In this document: positions 1-8,515 of the stretch, piece by piece
How positions within the stretch are numbered: position 1 is the stretch's first letter
Layout of the letters: each line of letters opens with the position of its first letter
Source of the DNA: Variovorax atrisoli 110B
Lineage (GTDB): Bacteria; Pseudomonadota; Gammaproteobacteria; Burkholderiales; Burkholderiaceae_C
Direction: 5' to 3'
Length of the DNA: 64,000 nt
Assembly: GCF_000382045.1 (NCBI RefSeq)
Contig: NZ_KB907468.1
Span: 1-64,000 of the forward strand
Program-made: the position numbers and the translations under genes
Notes under the pieces: generated by a model
Told to the model about the DNA's origin: nothing
Databases searched by the model: none
What the model saw: only the letters and a program-made list of their open reading frames with translations

Positions 1-900
1 CGGTGATGCCCTTCGTCGACCGTCCTGGCGTCGAGCGACGCGAACAACGGCCTGGATTTACTGCGCCTCGGCAACGCCATTGGAGCCATCCCCTGGGCTC
101 CGCGCCCCAGCCAACTTGGGCCACGCGTTCCGAATCCCCATAGGCTCGTAGCGTTGCCTGTCCTAAGCAGAGCATTCCGCGGTTTCCTCCTTAGAGGCTT
201 GTCCAACACCTGCCCTCTGGCCGTTGTCGTGCGCGGGCTCGTGGCGTTGCTCGGGCAGGTATCGGACAACCCTTAACCGAAGTTGTCGTCGACGAAGGGC
301 GGCTCTGCAGCGGTAGACGTCGTTCAATGTCGCGCGTGAAATGCCGGCGTCCGGCCAAGAGCAGTCGGTCGACGCCACGTCACAAATTCGCCTAAGAGCG
401 GACAGTCCGCAAGAACGAAACCGCGAGCCGCATGGACAAGTTCCAGTTTCTTCCGAGATTAAATGGACTCTTTTCCGAGGCGCGCACGCTGGTCGACCTG
501 AACCTGATGAATGCCCGGTTGCCTCAGTTGGTCATGGGGCCGGGACATCCTCCGGAATCCGCTGTCACTGTAAAGCGCTGCACATTCTCTCGCTGCACGG
601 TTGAAGGCAACTTTGCCAGCGCGTAGCGCTGGCAATGGTCCGGAGTGCGCGCGATCAGCGTCAGCCTCTTGCCGTCGTGGATCAATTGCTTGTGGCCGCA
701 GATGTTCCAGAACGCGAAGGCGATGGCACCTTGCGGTGGATCGGCATCGGGTAGAGCTGCACCACGCCAGCATGGCCGGGCAGCCAGGCCGGATGCGCGT
801 CCCGTGGTCCAACTGCTGGCCCGCATGGAGGCGCTGATTGCTAAGGGGACATCCCCTGCCTGATACGCCTGCCTGTCGTCTAAAACGCAAGGACGCGGAG
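1..900. other. Stretch without a recognisable gene
   Basis: Only short overlapping open frames occur here, on both strands, and none has a convincing ribosome-binding site or a family motif I recognise. A minus-strand frame around 524-826 has a somewhat protein-like composition and could be a decayed gene, but I cannot name it. The LysR gene that follows ends at 901, so this stretch lies downstream of it. Confidence 0.4.
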
Positions 901-1830
901 CTAGAGATCTTCGGCGGAGCCGCTATCGCTATCCCTCATCTCCGCCAGCAGCCAATCCCTGAACGCCTTCACCTTCCGCTGACGGATCGCCTCCGGTGGA
1001 TACACCAGGTAGAAGCTGGAATAGGCCTTTAGCGTCTGCTTGAACGGCCTCACCAGACGGCCTGCGGCGAGGTCGTCGGCAACGAGCATGGTGCGGCCCA
1101 GGGCAACGCCTTCGCCCTGCATGGCGGCCTGCACCGCAAAGGTATAGGAGTCGAACGTCAGGCCAGCGCGAGGGTTGACGCCTTCAATGCCGGCGGCTGA
1201 GAGCCAGTCGGCCCAGGCGATCGGGTAGCCGTCGCGGATGAGCGTGTGGTGGCGCAGATCGGCGGGGTTGCGTAGCGCCCGCGGGCCTTTGAGCAAACCG
1301 GGGCTACAGACGGGGAAGACCTCTTCGTCGGCGAGCCACTCGGTGGTCAGGCCCGGGTAGTTGCCTTGGCCATAACGGATGGCCACGTCGATGCCGTCGC
1401 CATGAAAATTCGCCAAGCGGCCCGTGGTGGACACGCGCACGTCGACGTCGCCGTTGGCCCGGTGGAACCTGTACAGGCGCGGCACCAGCCAGCGGCCCGC
1501 GAAGCCGTCCGAGGTGCTGACATTGAGGGTGCTGCCGGACTGGCGCGCCGTGGCCGCCGCTGTGGCGGCAGCGAGTTGACCCAGCATGTCGCGCACGGCC
1601 TTGGCGTAGCGCTCGCCCGTCTCGGTGAGGCGCACGGAGCGCGTGACCCGTTCGAAGAGTTGCACGCCGATTTGCTCTTCCAGGTGCTTCACCGCGCGGC
1701 TGATGGCGCCTGGCGTGAGGTGCAGTTCCTCGGCCGCCTTGGTGAAGCTCTGCTGCCGAGCCGCGGCCTCAAAACATGGCAAGGCGGTGAGCGGCGGCAG
1801 CTTGCCGGGCGAAGCGGTCACGTCGGGCAT
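901..1830 (-). CDS. LysR-family transcriptional regulator, GcvA-like
   Basis: A 309-residue DNA-binding regulator. The winged helix-turn-helix lies at about residues 12-70 (LPPLTALPCFEAAARQQSF, then TPGAISRAVKHLEEQIG), and the rest is the two-lobed effector-binding domain. The PPL-ALPCFEAAAR opening with LTPGAISRAVK is typical of the GcvA/AmpR-like branch of LysR proteins. The ATG at 1830 is the natural start and gives the usual family length. It is divergent from the monooxygenase-like gene at 1933 across about 100 bp. LysR proteins usually control such a divergent neighbour, so the 1933-2680 pair is the likely target. The effector is unknown. Confidence 0.9.
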   Translation of the reverse strand: MPDVTASPGKLPPLTALPCFEAAARQQSFTKAAEELHLTPGAISRAVKHLEEQIGVQLFERVTRSVRLTETGERYAKAVRDMLGQLAAATAAATARQSGSTLNVSTSDGFAGRWLVPRLYRFHRANGDVDVRVSTTGRLANFHGDGIDVAIRYGQGNYPGLTTEWLADEEVFPVCSPGLLKGPRALRNPADLRHHTLIRDGYPIAWADWLSAAGIEGVNPRAGLTFDSYTFAVQAAMQGEGVALGRTMLVADDLAAGRLVRPFKQTLKAYSSFYLVYPPEAIRQRKVKAFRDWLLAEMRDSDSGSAEDL

Positions 1831-1932
1831 GGTTGAATACTTCTCACAAGTCGTTGTCTAAATGTGGTTTGTCATTAGGGGCCGCACTGCACAAAATGTC
1901 CTTCATTCGTGAGTACAAATCAAGGACAGAGC

Positions 1933-2253
1933 ATGAACAACACCGGCACTCATCCCGTCACCGTGGTGATCACCTGTGCCATCCGACCCGACAAGCTGGA
2001 GGTCGCCCAGCAGGAGCTGAAGGCCGTCATTCGGCAGGTCATGGCGCACGAGCCCGCCTGCAAGGGCATCCGCGTGCTCGAGGCGGCGGATGCCCCACAC
2101 CACTGGCTGATCGTCGAGCAGTGGGAAAGCGAGGAGGTATTCAGCGGTCCGCATATGCAGCAGCCGCACATGCTGGCCTTCACGAAAACGGCCGAGACCT
2201 TCCTTGATGGCAAGGCCGATTTCGCGTTCTGGCACGAGACGTTTGCCGCCTGA
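1933..2253 (+). CDS. Antibiotic biosynthesis monooxygenase (ABM) domain protein
   Basis: A 106-residue single-domain protein of the dimeric ferredoxin-like (ABM/YgiN) fold. It opens with a beta strand (HPVTVVITCAIRPDKLE), continues with an amphipathic helix, and has the strand HHWLIVEQWESEEVF, where the W-E pair is typical of the family. A GTG at 1909 extends the frame by eight residues, but the ATG at 1933 is preceded by AAGGACAG at a good distance and is preferred. Members include quinol monooxygenases and proteins of unknown activity; the substrate cannot be read from sequence. It forms a two-gene unit with the GFA-type gene 10 bp downstream and is probably controlled by the divergent LysR protein. 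Confidence 0.75.
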   Translation: MNNTGTHPVTVVITCAIRPDKLEVAQQELKAVIRQVMAHEPACKGIRVLEAADAPHHWLIVEQWESEEVFSGPHMQQPHMLAFTKTAETFLDGKADFAFWHETFAA

Positions 2254-2263
2254 GGAGACCACC

Positions 2264-2680
2264 ATGCAACCAACCGTCCTGCAATGCCGCTGTGGCCAGG
2301 TGCAACTGCACTTGAGCGGAGCGCCGATCGCGCAGTTCTACTGCCACTGCGGCGATTGCCGCGCCGTGTCAGGTGGCGGGTATTCACCGCTGGCGCTTTT
2401 CCCGGCCGCCAGCGTCAAGCTCGCCGGCGGCGACACCACGACCTGGACGTATCGGACCATGCCGCGGACCCGTTGCGCCCACTGCGGCACGCTGCTGTTC
2501 GGCGAATCCCCGGGCATGAATATGCGCGGTGTGAGCGGCTTCCTGATGCCGGCCGACCTCTTCAAGCCGACCTTCCACATCCGCTGCCAGCATGCGGTGA
2601 TGCCGGTGAAGGATGGTCTACCGCACTTCAAGGACGTGCCGGCTGCTTTTGGGGGTGACGACGAGGCGGTGGGTTGGTAG
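2264..2680 (+). CDS. GFA / CENP-V family zinc-binding protein
   Basis: A 138-residue protein of the glutathione-dependent formaldehyde-activating (GFA) superfamily. The zinc ligands are visible: C-R-C-G near residue 7, the C-H-C-G-D-C cluster near residue 25, and C-A-H-C near residue 70, the usual pattern of structural and catalytic zinc sites. The start at 2264 follows GAGGAG at ideal spacing; an in-frame upstream ATG at 2204 lies inside the previous gene and is rejected. The original member was described as binding glutathione and formaldehyde, but most homologues have no proven activity, so a small-molecule lyase or binding role is only a guess. It is co-transcribed with the ABM-domain gene. 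Confidence 0.8.
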   Translation: MQPTVLQCRCGQVQLHLSGAPIAQFYCHCGDCRAVSGGGYSPLALFPAASVKLAGGDTTTWTYRTMPRTRCAHCGTLLFGESPGMNMRGVSGFLMPADLFKPTFHIRCQHAVMPVKDGLPHFKDVPAAFGGDDEAVGW

Positions 2681-3110
2681 AGATCTAGGAGTACGCCTAC
2701 GCTCACCGACTGGCTGGTCGCGAGCAAAATGGCGGAGTCAGAGCCCGAAGGGGTCGTTTTTACCTTCGGCGCCAAATCCGAGCAGAACGAGCGATGCGCA
2801 GCCGAATGCCCGGAGTTCCGCCAGCAGGGGTTTGCCGAGCTGAGGGAACGTCTGCTTCAGAGCACCGGATGCAACGCCGGGAATGACAGCTGCGGGCCTG
2901 AAGCGCCTGGTAGTCGACAGGCGAAAGTCGGCCAGAAGCTGCCGCTCGACCGCGAGGCCCAGTTCGCTCGGAAGCCGACACTCGTTGGGCTCGCACGTCA
3001 CCGGCTGAATCCAGCGTCAAAATGATAGGAAGCGCCGGTGCGCGAGTGCTTCGGCTGCGACCCGTCGATATGAGGCGATGTGCGTGCCGAATCCGCCAGC
3101 GGCCTCAGGC
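2681..3110. other. Intergenic region between convergent units, no gene recognised
   Basis: About 430 bp between the GFA gene and the end of the next LysR gene. Open frames of 60-100 codons exist on both strands but lack ribosome-binding sites and family motifs. The base composition is coding-like, so it may be a decayed gene. No clear terminator hairpin was identified. Confidence 0.35.
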
Positions 3111-3995
3111 TTACTCCATCGACTTCGCCGCACGCCGCACGATGGCTGCGAAAGCGGCGGTCGTTGGTGTGCGCACCTGACCTTCGGGCCATAGCAGGCC
3201 CGGTGTGCGCTGCAGCGAAGGGCCTTCCAGCGGGACGGCGACCAGGCCGAGGTGATCTGCCAAGGCGCTGCGCGAGACGATCGTCGCCATGGGCGCCTCC
3301 TGCACGAGCGCAAGCATTCCTGCAATGGAGGATGTCTCCACCACGACGTGCGGCTGTGCACCGGCCGCGCGAAGTGCCTCATCGATTTGCATGCGGGTCG
3401 TGTACTTGCGCGCCGGCAGGGCTAGATCGCGTCCGTGCAGTTCGATCATGCGAAGACGCCTGCGCCTGGCGAACGGATGTTGTTGGTTCACTGCGACCAC
3501 CATTTCTTCCGAATAGAGCGGCTCGAACAGGAGGCCTTCGAGTTCGAACGGCCTGTACGCGAGGATCAGGTCCAGGCGCCCCGCACTCATGTCGACGATC
3601 AGGCTGTCGACCGTGTTTTCTTCGACCACCAGCCGCATCGAAGGATGTGCATGGGAAAAGAGCGCGAGGCACTTCGGCACCAGGCCCATGTTCAGCGTCA
3701 TGGTCGTGCCGAGCGAGAGCGTTCCCTCGAACGCCTTCTCGGGCGCGCCGATCAGGGCAATGCCGACGTCAATCTCCGCGAGCGCCTTCGCCGCCTGCGG
3801 CAGGAACAGTTCGCCGGCGGCCGTGAGCGTGACACGGCGCGCGCTGCGATCGAAGAGCTGCTGGCCCAGTTCGCTCTCGAGCTGGCTGATCTGGTGCGAC
3901 AGCGTCGACTGGGTGACGTGGAGCTGCACGGCGGCCTGCGTGAAACTGAGGCGCTCGGCCAGTGCAAGGAAATAGCGTAGATGTCGGAGTTCCAT
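3111..3995 (-). CDS. LysR-family transcriptional regulator
   Basis: A 294-residue regulator. The helix-turn-helix occupies about residues 1-60 (MELRHLRYFLALAERLSF, then TQSTLSHQISQLESELGQQL), followed by the effector domain. The MELRHLRYF opening fixes the start at 3995; a TTG three codons upstream is possible but less likely. It is divergent from the Bug-receptor gene at 4119 across 123 bp, a classic arrangement in which the LysR protein activates the neighbouring catabolic cassette (4119-7531) in response to a pathway compound. A second LysR gene lies at the far end of the same cassette (7589-8500), so the division of labour is unclear. Confidence 0.9.
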   Translation of the reverse strand: MELRHLRYFLALAERLSFTQAAVQLHVTQSTLSHQISQLESELGQQLFDRSARRVTLTAAGELFLPQAAKALAEIDVGIALIGAPEKAFEGTLSLGTTMTLNMGLVPKCLALFSHAHPSMRLVVEENTVDSLIVDMSAGRLDLILAYRPFELEGLLFEPLYSEEMVVAVNQQHPFARRRRLRMIELHGRDLALPARKYTTRMQIDEALRAAGAQPHVVVETSSIAGMLALVQEAPMATIVSRSALADHLGLVAVPLEGPSLQRTPGLLWPEGQVRTPTTAAFAAIVRRAAKSME

Positions 3996-4118
3996 GCGTC
4001 TCAACCTGGCGGTCGCACGAATCGATGCCGTCGATCATAACGACCGAAATTTGTCATTTGTCTCGCGGCGCGGTGCTCGCCTATCTTCGACGCTCCATAC
4101 AGACAACGAGACAAGCCC

Positions 4119-5087
4119 ATGCGACGCATATCCACCGCACTCCTGGCGGCCCTGACACTCTGCACGGCCATCGCCCATGCCCAAACGGAAAGCTGGCCGA
4201 GCCGCACCGTCAGGCTCGTCGTTCCCTACCCGCCCGGCGGCACCACCGACTACGCGGCGCGCCAGATCGCACAGGCCCTCACGGTGCAGACGGGCAAGAC
4301 CTTCTACGTCGAGAACAAGGCCGGAGCCAGCGGCACGATCGGCTCGGACCTGGTGGCCAAGTCGGCGCCCGACGGCAATACCTTCCTCATCAACGACACC
4401 ACCTACGCCATGCTTCCGCATCTGTTCAGGAAGCTGCCGTGGGACCACGCGAACGGCCTGGTGCCTGTCACGAACATCGTCGATACGCCGCTGGTCGTGC
4501 TGGTAGGCACGGTCTCGCCGTACAAGACCATCAAGGACCTCATCGACGCTGCACGCCGCAACCCCGGCCAGCTGACCTTCGGCTCCGGCGGGATGGGAAG
4601 CTCCACACACCTCGGCGGAGAACTGCTCAAACAGAACGCGCAGCTCACGCTGACGCACGTCCCTTACAAGGGCGCGGGCGAAGCGCTGCTCGGCGTGGTG
4701 TCCGGCCAGGTCGATGTGCTGGTGACCGCATCGCCGACCGCGATCGCGCAGGTCAAGGGCGCGAAGGTGCGGGCGCTGCTGGTGACGGCGCCGCAGAGAA
4801 TCGCCGCGCTTCCGGATACGCCCACCAGCGCCGAAGCGGGCCTGAAGGACTTCACCGCGACCAACTGGTTCGGCGTCGCCGCACCGAAGGGCACGCCCCA
4901 GCCGGTCATCGAGAAGATGCAGGCCGAGATCAAGCGTGCACTGCAGTCGCCCGAATTGCGCGCGCGCTTCGGCGAGCAAGGCGCGACGGTCGGCGGCATG
5001 ACGCCGGCCGCTTTCCAGGATTTCGTGCGCAGCCAGACGCAGGCCTGGGGCCGCGTCGTCAAGGCTGCGGGCGTCCAGCCGGAATAA
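4119..5087 (+). CDS. Bug-family (TTT) periplasmic substrate-binding protein
   Basis: A 322-residue periplasmic binding protein of the Bordetella uptake gene family, which captures carboxylate-type solutes. A Sec signal peptide covers residues 1-21 and ends AHA before QTESW. The family signatures are present: VVPYPPGGTTDYAARQIAQ near residue 36, which includes the ligand-facing Asp loop, and the N-K-A-G-A-S-G-T-I-G loop with SAPDG further on. No TctA/TctB membrane partners occur in the window, so it must work with a distant permease or as a sensor. It leads the cassette with a lactonase, a decarboxylase-like protein and a second Bug gene, which suggests a lactone or carboxylate ligand. Confidence 0.92.
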   Translation: MRRISTALLAALTLCTAIAHAQTESWPSRTVRLVVPYPPGGTTDYAARQIAQALTVQTGKTFYVENKAGASGTIGSDLVAKSAPDGNTFLINDTTYAMLPHLFRKLPWDHANGLVPVTNIVDTPLVVLVGTVSPYKTIKDLIDAARRNPGQLTFGSGGMGSSTHLGGELLKQNAQLTLTHVPYKGAGEALLGVVSGQVDVLVTASPTAIAQVKGAKVRALLVTAPQRIAALPDTPTSAEAGLKDFTATNWFGVAAPKGTPQPVIEKMQAEIKRALQSPELRARFGEQGATVGGMTPAAFQDFVRSQTQAWGRVVKAAGVQPE

Positions 5088-5109
5088 CGCCGCATCAGGA
5101 ACCAGGCCC

Positions 5110-6030
5110 ATGTGGAACCTCAGCTTCACGCCTCCGGAAATCATCGAAGCGAAAGTGCTCACGACGATGCCGGCGGACCTTCGCCGCGCCGGGCCGAACT
5201 CTTGGGGCGAAGCGAACAAGCCGGGGCAGCCGGTCGACAGCTTCCTCGAAGGACCGGTGTTCGATTCGCTGGGCAACCTGTACGTGACGGACATTCCCTC
5301 GGGCAGGATCCTGTGCATCACACCCCGGCTCGATTGGCGCGTGGTGGCCGAGTACGACGGCTGGCCCAACGGTATGGCGATGCATGCGGACGGGAGCCTC
5401 TGGATCGCCGACCACAGGCGCGGCATCCTCAGGCTCGACCCCGCCGCCGGCCGTGTCGAACCCGTGCTGGCCCACCGCAATAGCGAATCCTTCAAGGGCG
5501 TCAACGACCTCGTCTTCGATGCGAAGGGCAGCCTCTATTTCACGGACCAGGGCCAGACGGGCCTGCACGATCCCACCGGCCGGGTCTACCGCCTGGGCCA
5601 GGACGGCCGGCTCGACCTCCTGCTCGCGAACGTTCCCAGCCCCAACGGCATTGCGCTCGACTCCTCGGGCCATGTGTTGTTCGTCGCGGTCACGCGCGGC
5701 AACCAGGTCTGGCGCGCGCCGATCATGCGCGACGGCAGCCTCACGAAGGTGGCCGCCTTCCAGAACTTCTTCGGCACCAGCGGGCCCGACGGCCTCGCCG
5801 CCACCGCGCAAGGCGGGCTCGTGGTGGCGCACGCGAGCCTCGGCGCCGCGTTCGTGCTGAATGCAGCCGGCGAAGTCACCCATCTCGTGCGCAGCCCGGG
5901 CGGCAAGACCGTCACCAACCTGGTCTTCCGGCCCGGGAGCAACACGCTGGTGATGACGGAGTCGTCCACTGGCGCGATCCTGGAAGCACAACTTCCCGCC
6001 GCCGGCCCGGGCCAGGCCTCTTTCAAGTGA
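5110..6030 (+). CDS. SMP-30/gluconolactonase/LRE-family beta-propeller hydrolase
   Basis: A 306-residue six-bladed beta-propeller of the SMP-30 family, predicted to be a metal-dependent lactonase. The expected ligand positions are readable: Glu in FLEGPVFDSLGNLYVTD, Asn in FKGVNDLVFDAKGSLYFTD, Asn in SPNGIALDSSGHVLF, and Asp in SGPDGLAATAQGGLVV. No signal peptide is evident, so it is probably cytoplasmic. It begins 22 bp after the Bug gene. Next to a carboxymuconolactone-decarboxylase-like protein it fits a pathway in which a lactone is opened, analogous to sugar-acid or beta-ketoadipate-type degradation. The exact substrate is unknown. Confidence 0.88.
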   Translation: MWNLSFTPPEIIEAKVLTTMPADLRRAGPNSWGEANKPGQPVDSFLEGPVFDSLGNLYVTDIPSGRILCITPRLDWRVVAEYDGWPNGMAMHADGSLWIADHRRGILRLDPAAGRVEPVLAHRNSESFKGVNDLVFDAKGSLYFTDQGQTGLHDPTGRVYRLGQDGRLDLLLANVPSPNGIALDSSGHVLFVAVTRGNQVWRAPIMRDGSLTKVAAFQNFFGTSGPDGLAATAQGGLVVAHASLGAAFVLNAAGEVTHLVRSPGGKTVTNLVFRPGSNTLVMTESSTGAILEAQLPAAGPGQASFK

Positions 6031-6101
6031 CCGCATCGGCGGCGGCAACGCACGGCCTTCGTGCGCAGAGATTCTTCGATTCACCTCTTCGGGAACATCA
6101 C

Positions 6102-6527
6102 ATGACGAACAACGAGCTTTACGAAAAGGGAACGAAGCGCAGGCGCCTCGTCCTGGGCGACGCGCACGTGGACCGGGCCGGCGCGGCAACGACCGACGTG
6201 ACGCGCGACTTCCAGGACCTGATCGTGCGCTACGGCTGGGGCGAGGTCTGGACGAGGCCCGACCTGGGCCTTCGGGAGCGCCGCATCCTCGTCATGGGCA
6301 CGATGATCGCGCTCGGACGCTGGGACGAACTGCGGCTGCATCTGCGCGCGGCGCTGCAGAGCCAGATGTCGCTGTGCGACATCAAGGAGGTGCTGCTGCA
6401 GCAGGCAATCTATTGCGGCATTCCGGCGGCCAACACGGCCTATCACCAGCTGTCGGCGGTCCTTGCGGAACTCGCCGCCGAAGGCACCGAGATCAATCGC
6501 GCGCCAACGGCCGCGGCCGAAGCCTGA
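6102..6527 (+). CDS. Carboxymuconolactone decarboxylase-family protein, PcaC-like
   Basis: A 141-residue all-helical protein. The family core spans about residues 45-125 (LGLRERRILVMGTMIALGR, then LHLRAALQSQMSLCDIKEV and YCGIPAANTAYHQL). This pattern is close to PcaC, which decarboxylates 4-carboxymuconolactone in the protocatechuate branch of the beta-ketoadipate pathway; there is no AhpD-type CxxC. The ATG at 6102 is preferred over an upstream start that would overlap the lactonase gene. The rest of the protocatechuate pathway is absent here, so the true substrate is probably another lactone acid. The Bug gene 14 bp downstream belongs to the same transcript. Confidence 0.8.
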   Translation: MTNNELYEKGTKRRRLVLGDAHVDRAGAATTDVTRDFQDLIVRYGWGEVWTRPDLGLRERRILVMGTMIALGRWDELRLHLRAALQSQMSLCDIKEVLLQQAIYCGIPAANTAYHQLSAVLAELAAEGTEINRAPTAAAEA

Positions 6528-6541
6528 AGAAGATTCAAGCC

Positions 6542-7531
6542 ATGACTTTCCATCGCACTTTCACACGCCGTGTTCTGGCCTCGCTGGCCCTCTCAACGGC
6601 AGGCGCCGCGCTCCTCCCGCTCGCGGCCGCAGCCGAGCAATGGCCCGCGAAGCCGATCCGCCTGATCGTTCCCTACTCCGCAGGCGGCGGCGCCGACAAC
6701 GCGGCGCGGATCCTTGCCCAGCGCCTCGGTGCCGCGCTGCGCACGCAGGTCGTCGTCGACAACCGGCCGGGCGCCAGCGGCATCATCGGCGCGCAGGCAG
6801 TCGCGAAGGCCGATCCCGACGGCTATACCGTGCTGTACGACGCGTCGACGTTCGCGTTGAATCCGCTGTTGCGCAAGATGCCTTTCGATGCGGCGACAGA
6901 TCTGGTGCCGGTGTCGCTCGCACTGACCGTCCCCAACGTCCTGGTGGTGCCACCCAATTCGCCCGACGCCGACTTCAAGGCCTTCGTTGCGCGTGCACGC
7001 GCCCAACCTGGCAAGGTCTCGTTCGCGTCGTACGGCGCCGGCAGCCCGGCCCACCTCGCGAGCGAGTTGCTCAACCGGGAGGCGCGCACCGGCGGGCTGC
7101 ACGTGCCTTACAAGGGAGGCGCACCGGCGATCGCCGATGTCATGGGCGGCCACGTGGATGCCTACTTCGCCAACGCCGGCTCGGCCCTGGGCTACCTGCA
7201 GTCAGGGCAGCTGCGCGCGTTGGCGGTCACCTCCACCCGGCGCATGGCCGCGCTGCCACAGGTGCCCACCATCGCGGAAAGCGGCATTCCGAACTTCGAA
7301 GTCCTCGAGTGGAACGGCTTCTTCGTCCCCAAGGGCACGCCGCGGCCGATCGTCGAGCGCCTCTCCGCCGAAGTCCAGGCCGCCGTGCGAGACCCTCAGA
7401 CGCGCGCACGGCTGGTCGCGCTGGGTGCCGACCCGGTGGGTGGCTCGCCAGCCGAATTCGCCACCTTCATCGCCGGCGAGTCCCGGAGCTGGGCACAACT
7501 GATCAAGGCCAACAAGATCGTCGCCGAGTGA
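6542..7531 (+). CDS. Bug-family (TTT) periplasmic substrate-binding protein
   Basis: A 329-residue binding protein, second Bug receptor of the 3.1-8.5 kb cassette. The signal sequence has a twin-arginine-like start (FTRRVLASLAL) and ends in an Ala-rich stretch near residue 34 before EQWPAKP, so export by Tat is possible. The ligand loops are LIVPYSAGGGADNAARI and NRPGASGIIGAQAVAKADP. It differs clearly from the Bug at 4119, so the two probably bind different but related compounds taken up for the same pathway. It is the last gene of the plus-strand cassette before a LysR gene that starts 57 bp later in the same direction. Confidence 0.92.
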   Translation: MTFHRTFTRRVLASLALSTAGAALLPLAAAAEQWPAKPIRLIVPYSAGGGADNAARILAQRLGAALRTQVVVDNRPGASGIIGAQAVAKADPDGYTVLYDASTFALNPLLRKMPFDAATDLVPVSLALTVPNVLVVPPNSPDADFKAFVARARAQPGKVSFASYGAGSPAHLASELLNREARTGGLHVPYKGGAPAIADVMGGHVDAYFANAGSALGYLQSGQLRALAVTSTRRMAALPQVPTIAESGIPNFEVLEWNGFFVPKGTPRPIVERLSAEVQAAVRDPQTRARLVALGADPVGGSPAEFATFIAGESRSWAQLIKANKIVAE

Positions 7532-7588
7532 GCCGCGTGCGTCGCGGCCGCCTTTGCGAGTCATGCCCGAGCCTGTATGGTTGACGCC

Positions 7589-8500
7589 ATGGATCTGCGC
7601 CAGCTTCGCTATTTCGTCACCGTCGCCGAAGAGCTGAACTTCAGCCGGGCGGCCGTGCGCCTGCACATGAGCCAGCCGCCCTTGTCCCATCAGATCAAGG
7701 CGCTGGAGGAAGAGCTCGGCGTGCTCCTGCTTTTTCGCAACCGCCGCGAGGTGCGGCTCACCGATGCCGGACGCGCGTTCCTGCGCGACGCGCGCCAGCT
7801 GCTTGACCAGGCGCAGGCAGCAACGCAGAGGGCCAAGCTCGCGGCGCAGGGCGATGGCGGGACACTGCGCGTGGGCATGGCCACCTCGGCCATCGACCAT
7901 GTGATGCCGGACTTCATCCACAGGCTTCGATCCTGCCTGCCGACGGTCCAGTTGCTGGTGACCGACATGGGCTCGCAGGAACAGGTGCGCGCCGTCGCTG
8001 CCGACAAGCTGGACCTGGGCTTCGTGCACGCACGCACGAGCACGCGCGGCCTGGCCCGCCAGCTTCTCTACACCGAGGGCTTCGCGCTCGTGATGCCGCT
8101 GGCCCACCCGCTGGCCGCGCGCGAGTCGCTGGCGCTCCGGGACTTCGCCGAGGAGCCGATGATCAGCTTCTCGCGCGAGCACAAGTCCGCCTTGTTCGAC
8201 TCGCTCGTCGCCGCCTGCATGCAGGCCGGTTTCAGCCCCAGGCTGCTTCACGTGGCTCGCCATCCGATGAGCATGTTCCAGATGGTGCGCCACGGCCTCG
8301 GCGTGGCCCTCGTGCCCGCCTCGTATGCAGAGACGAGCGGAGAGGGGCTGCGGGTGCTGGCGCTGCCGCCGTCGGCCGGCACGCTGCAGATCGATGTGGT
8401 CTGGCGCGAGAACAACGAAAGCGAACTGCTGGAGTGTGTGCACAACGAGGTGCTGTCGAACTGGAGCGTCGGCGAACCGGCCGTCCGGCCCGGCCTCTAA
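7589..8500 (+). CDS. LysR-family transcriptional regulator
   Basis: A 303-residue regulator with the helix-turn-helix at about residues 1-60 (MDLRQLRYFVTVAEELNF, then MSQPPLSHQIKALEEELG) and the effector domain after it. The start at 7589 is chosen because MDLRQLRYF is the canonical opening; an in-frame ATG four codons upstream is the alternative. Unlike most LysR genes it points the same way as the cassette it follows, so it could be co-transcribed with 4119-7531, or regulate the convergent minus-strand run that ends at 8516. It is a different subtype from the LysR protein at the other end of the cassette. Confidence 0.9.
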   Translation: MDLRQLRYFVTVAEELNFSRAAVRLHMSQPPLSHQIKALEEELGVLLLFRNRREVRLTDAGRAFLRDARQLLDQAQAATQRAKLAAQGDGGTLRVGMATSAIDHVMPDFIHRLRSCLPTVQLLVTDMGSQEQVRAVAADKLDLGFVHARTSTRGLARQLLYTEGFALVMPLAHPLAARESLALRDFAEEPMISFSREHKSALFDSLVAACMQAGFSPRLLHVARHPMSMFQMVRHGLGVALVPASYAETSGEGLRVLALPPSAGTLQIDVVWRENNESELLECVHNEVLSNWSVGEPAVRPGL

Positions 8501-8515
8501 ACAGACTCCGGGATC

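Noticed and set aside
1831..1932. LysR binding site between the GcvA-like gene and the ABM gene
   Set aside because: A site is expected there, but several weak T-N11-A candidates exist and none is clearly symmetric or repeated elsewhere.
2738..3001. 87-codon minus-strand frame that looks somewhat protein-like
   Set aside because: No ribosome-binding site, no known motif and overlapping frames on the other strand. Kept only as part of an unassigned region.
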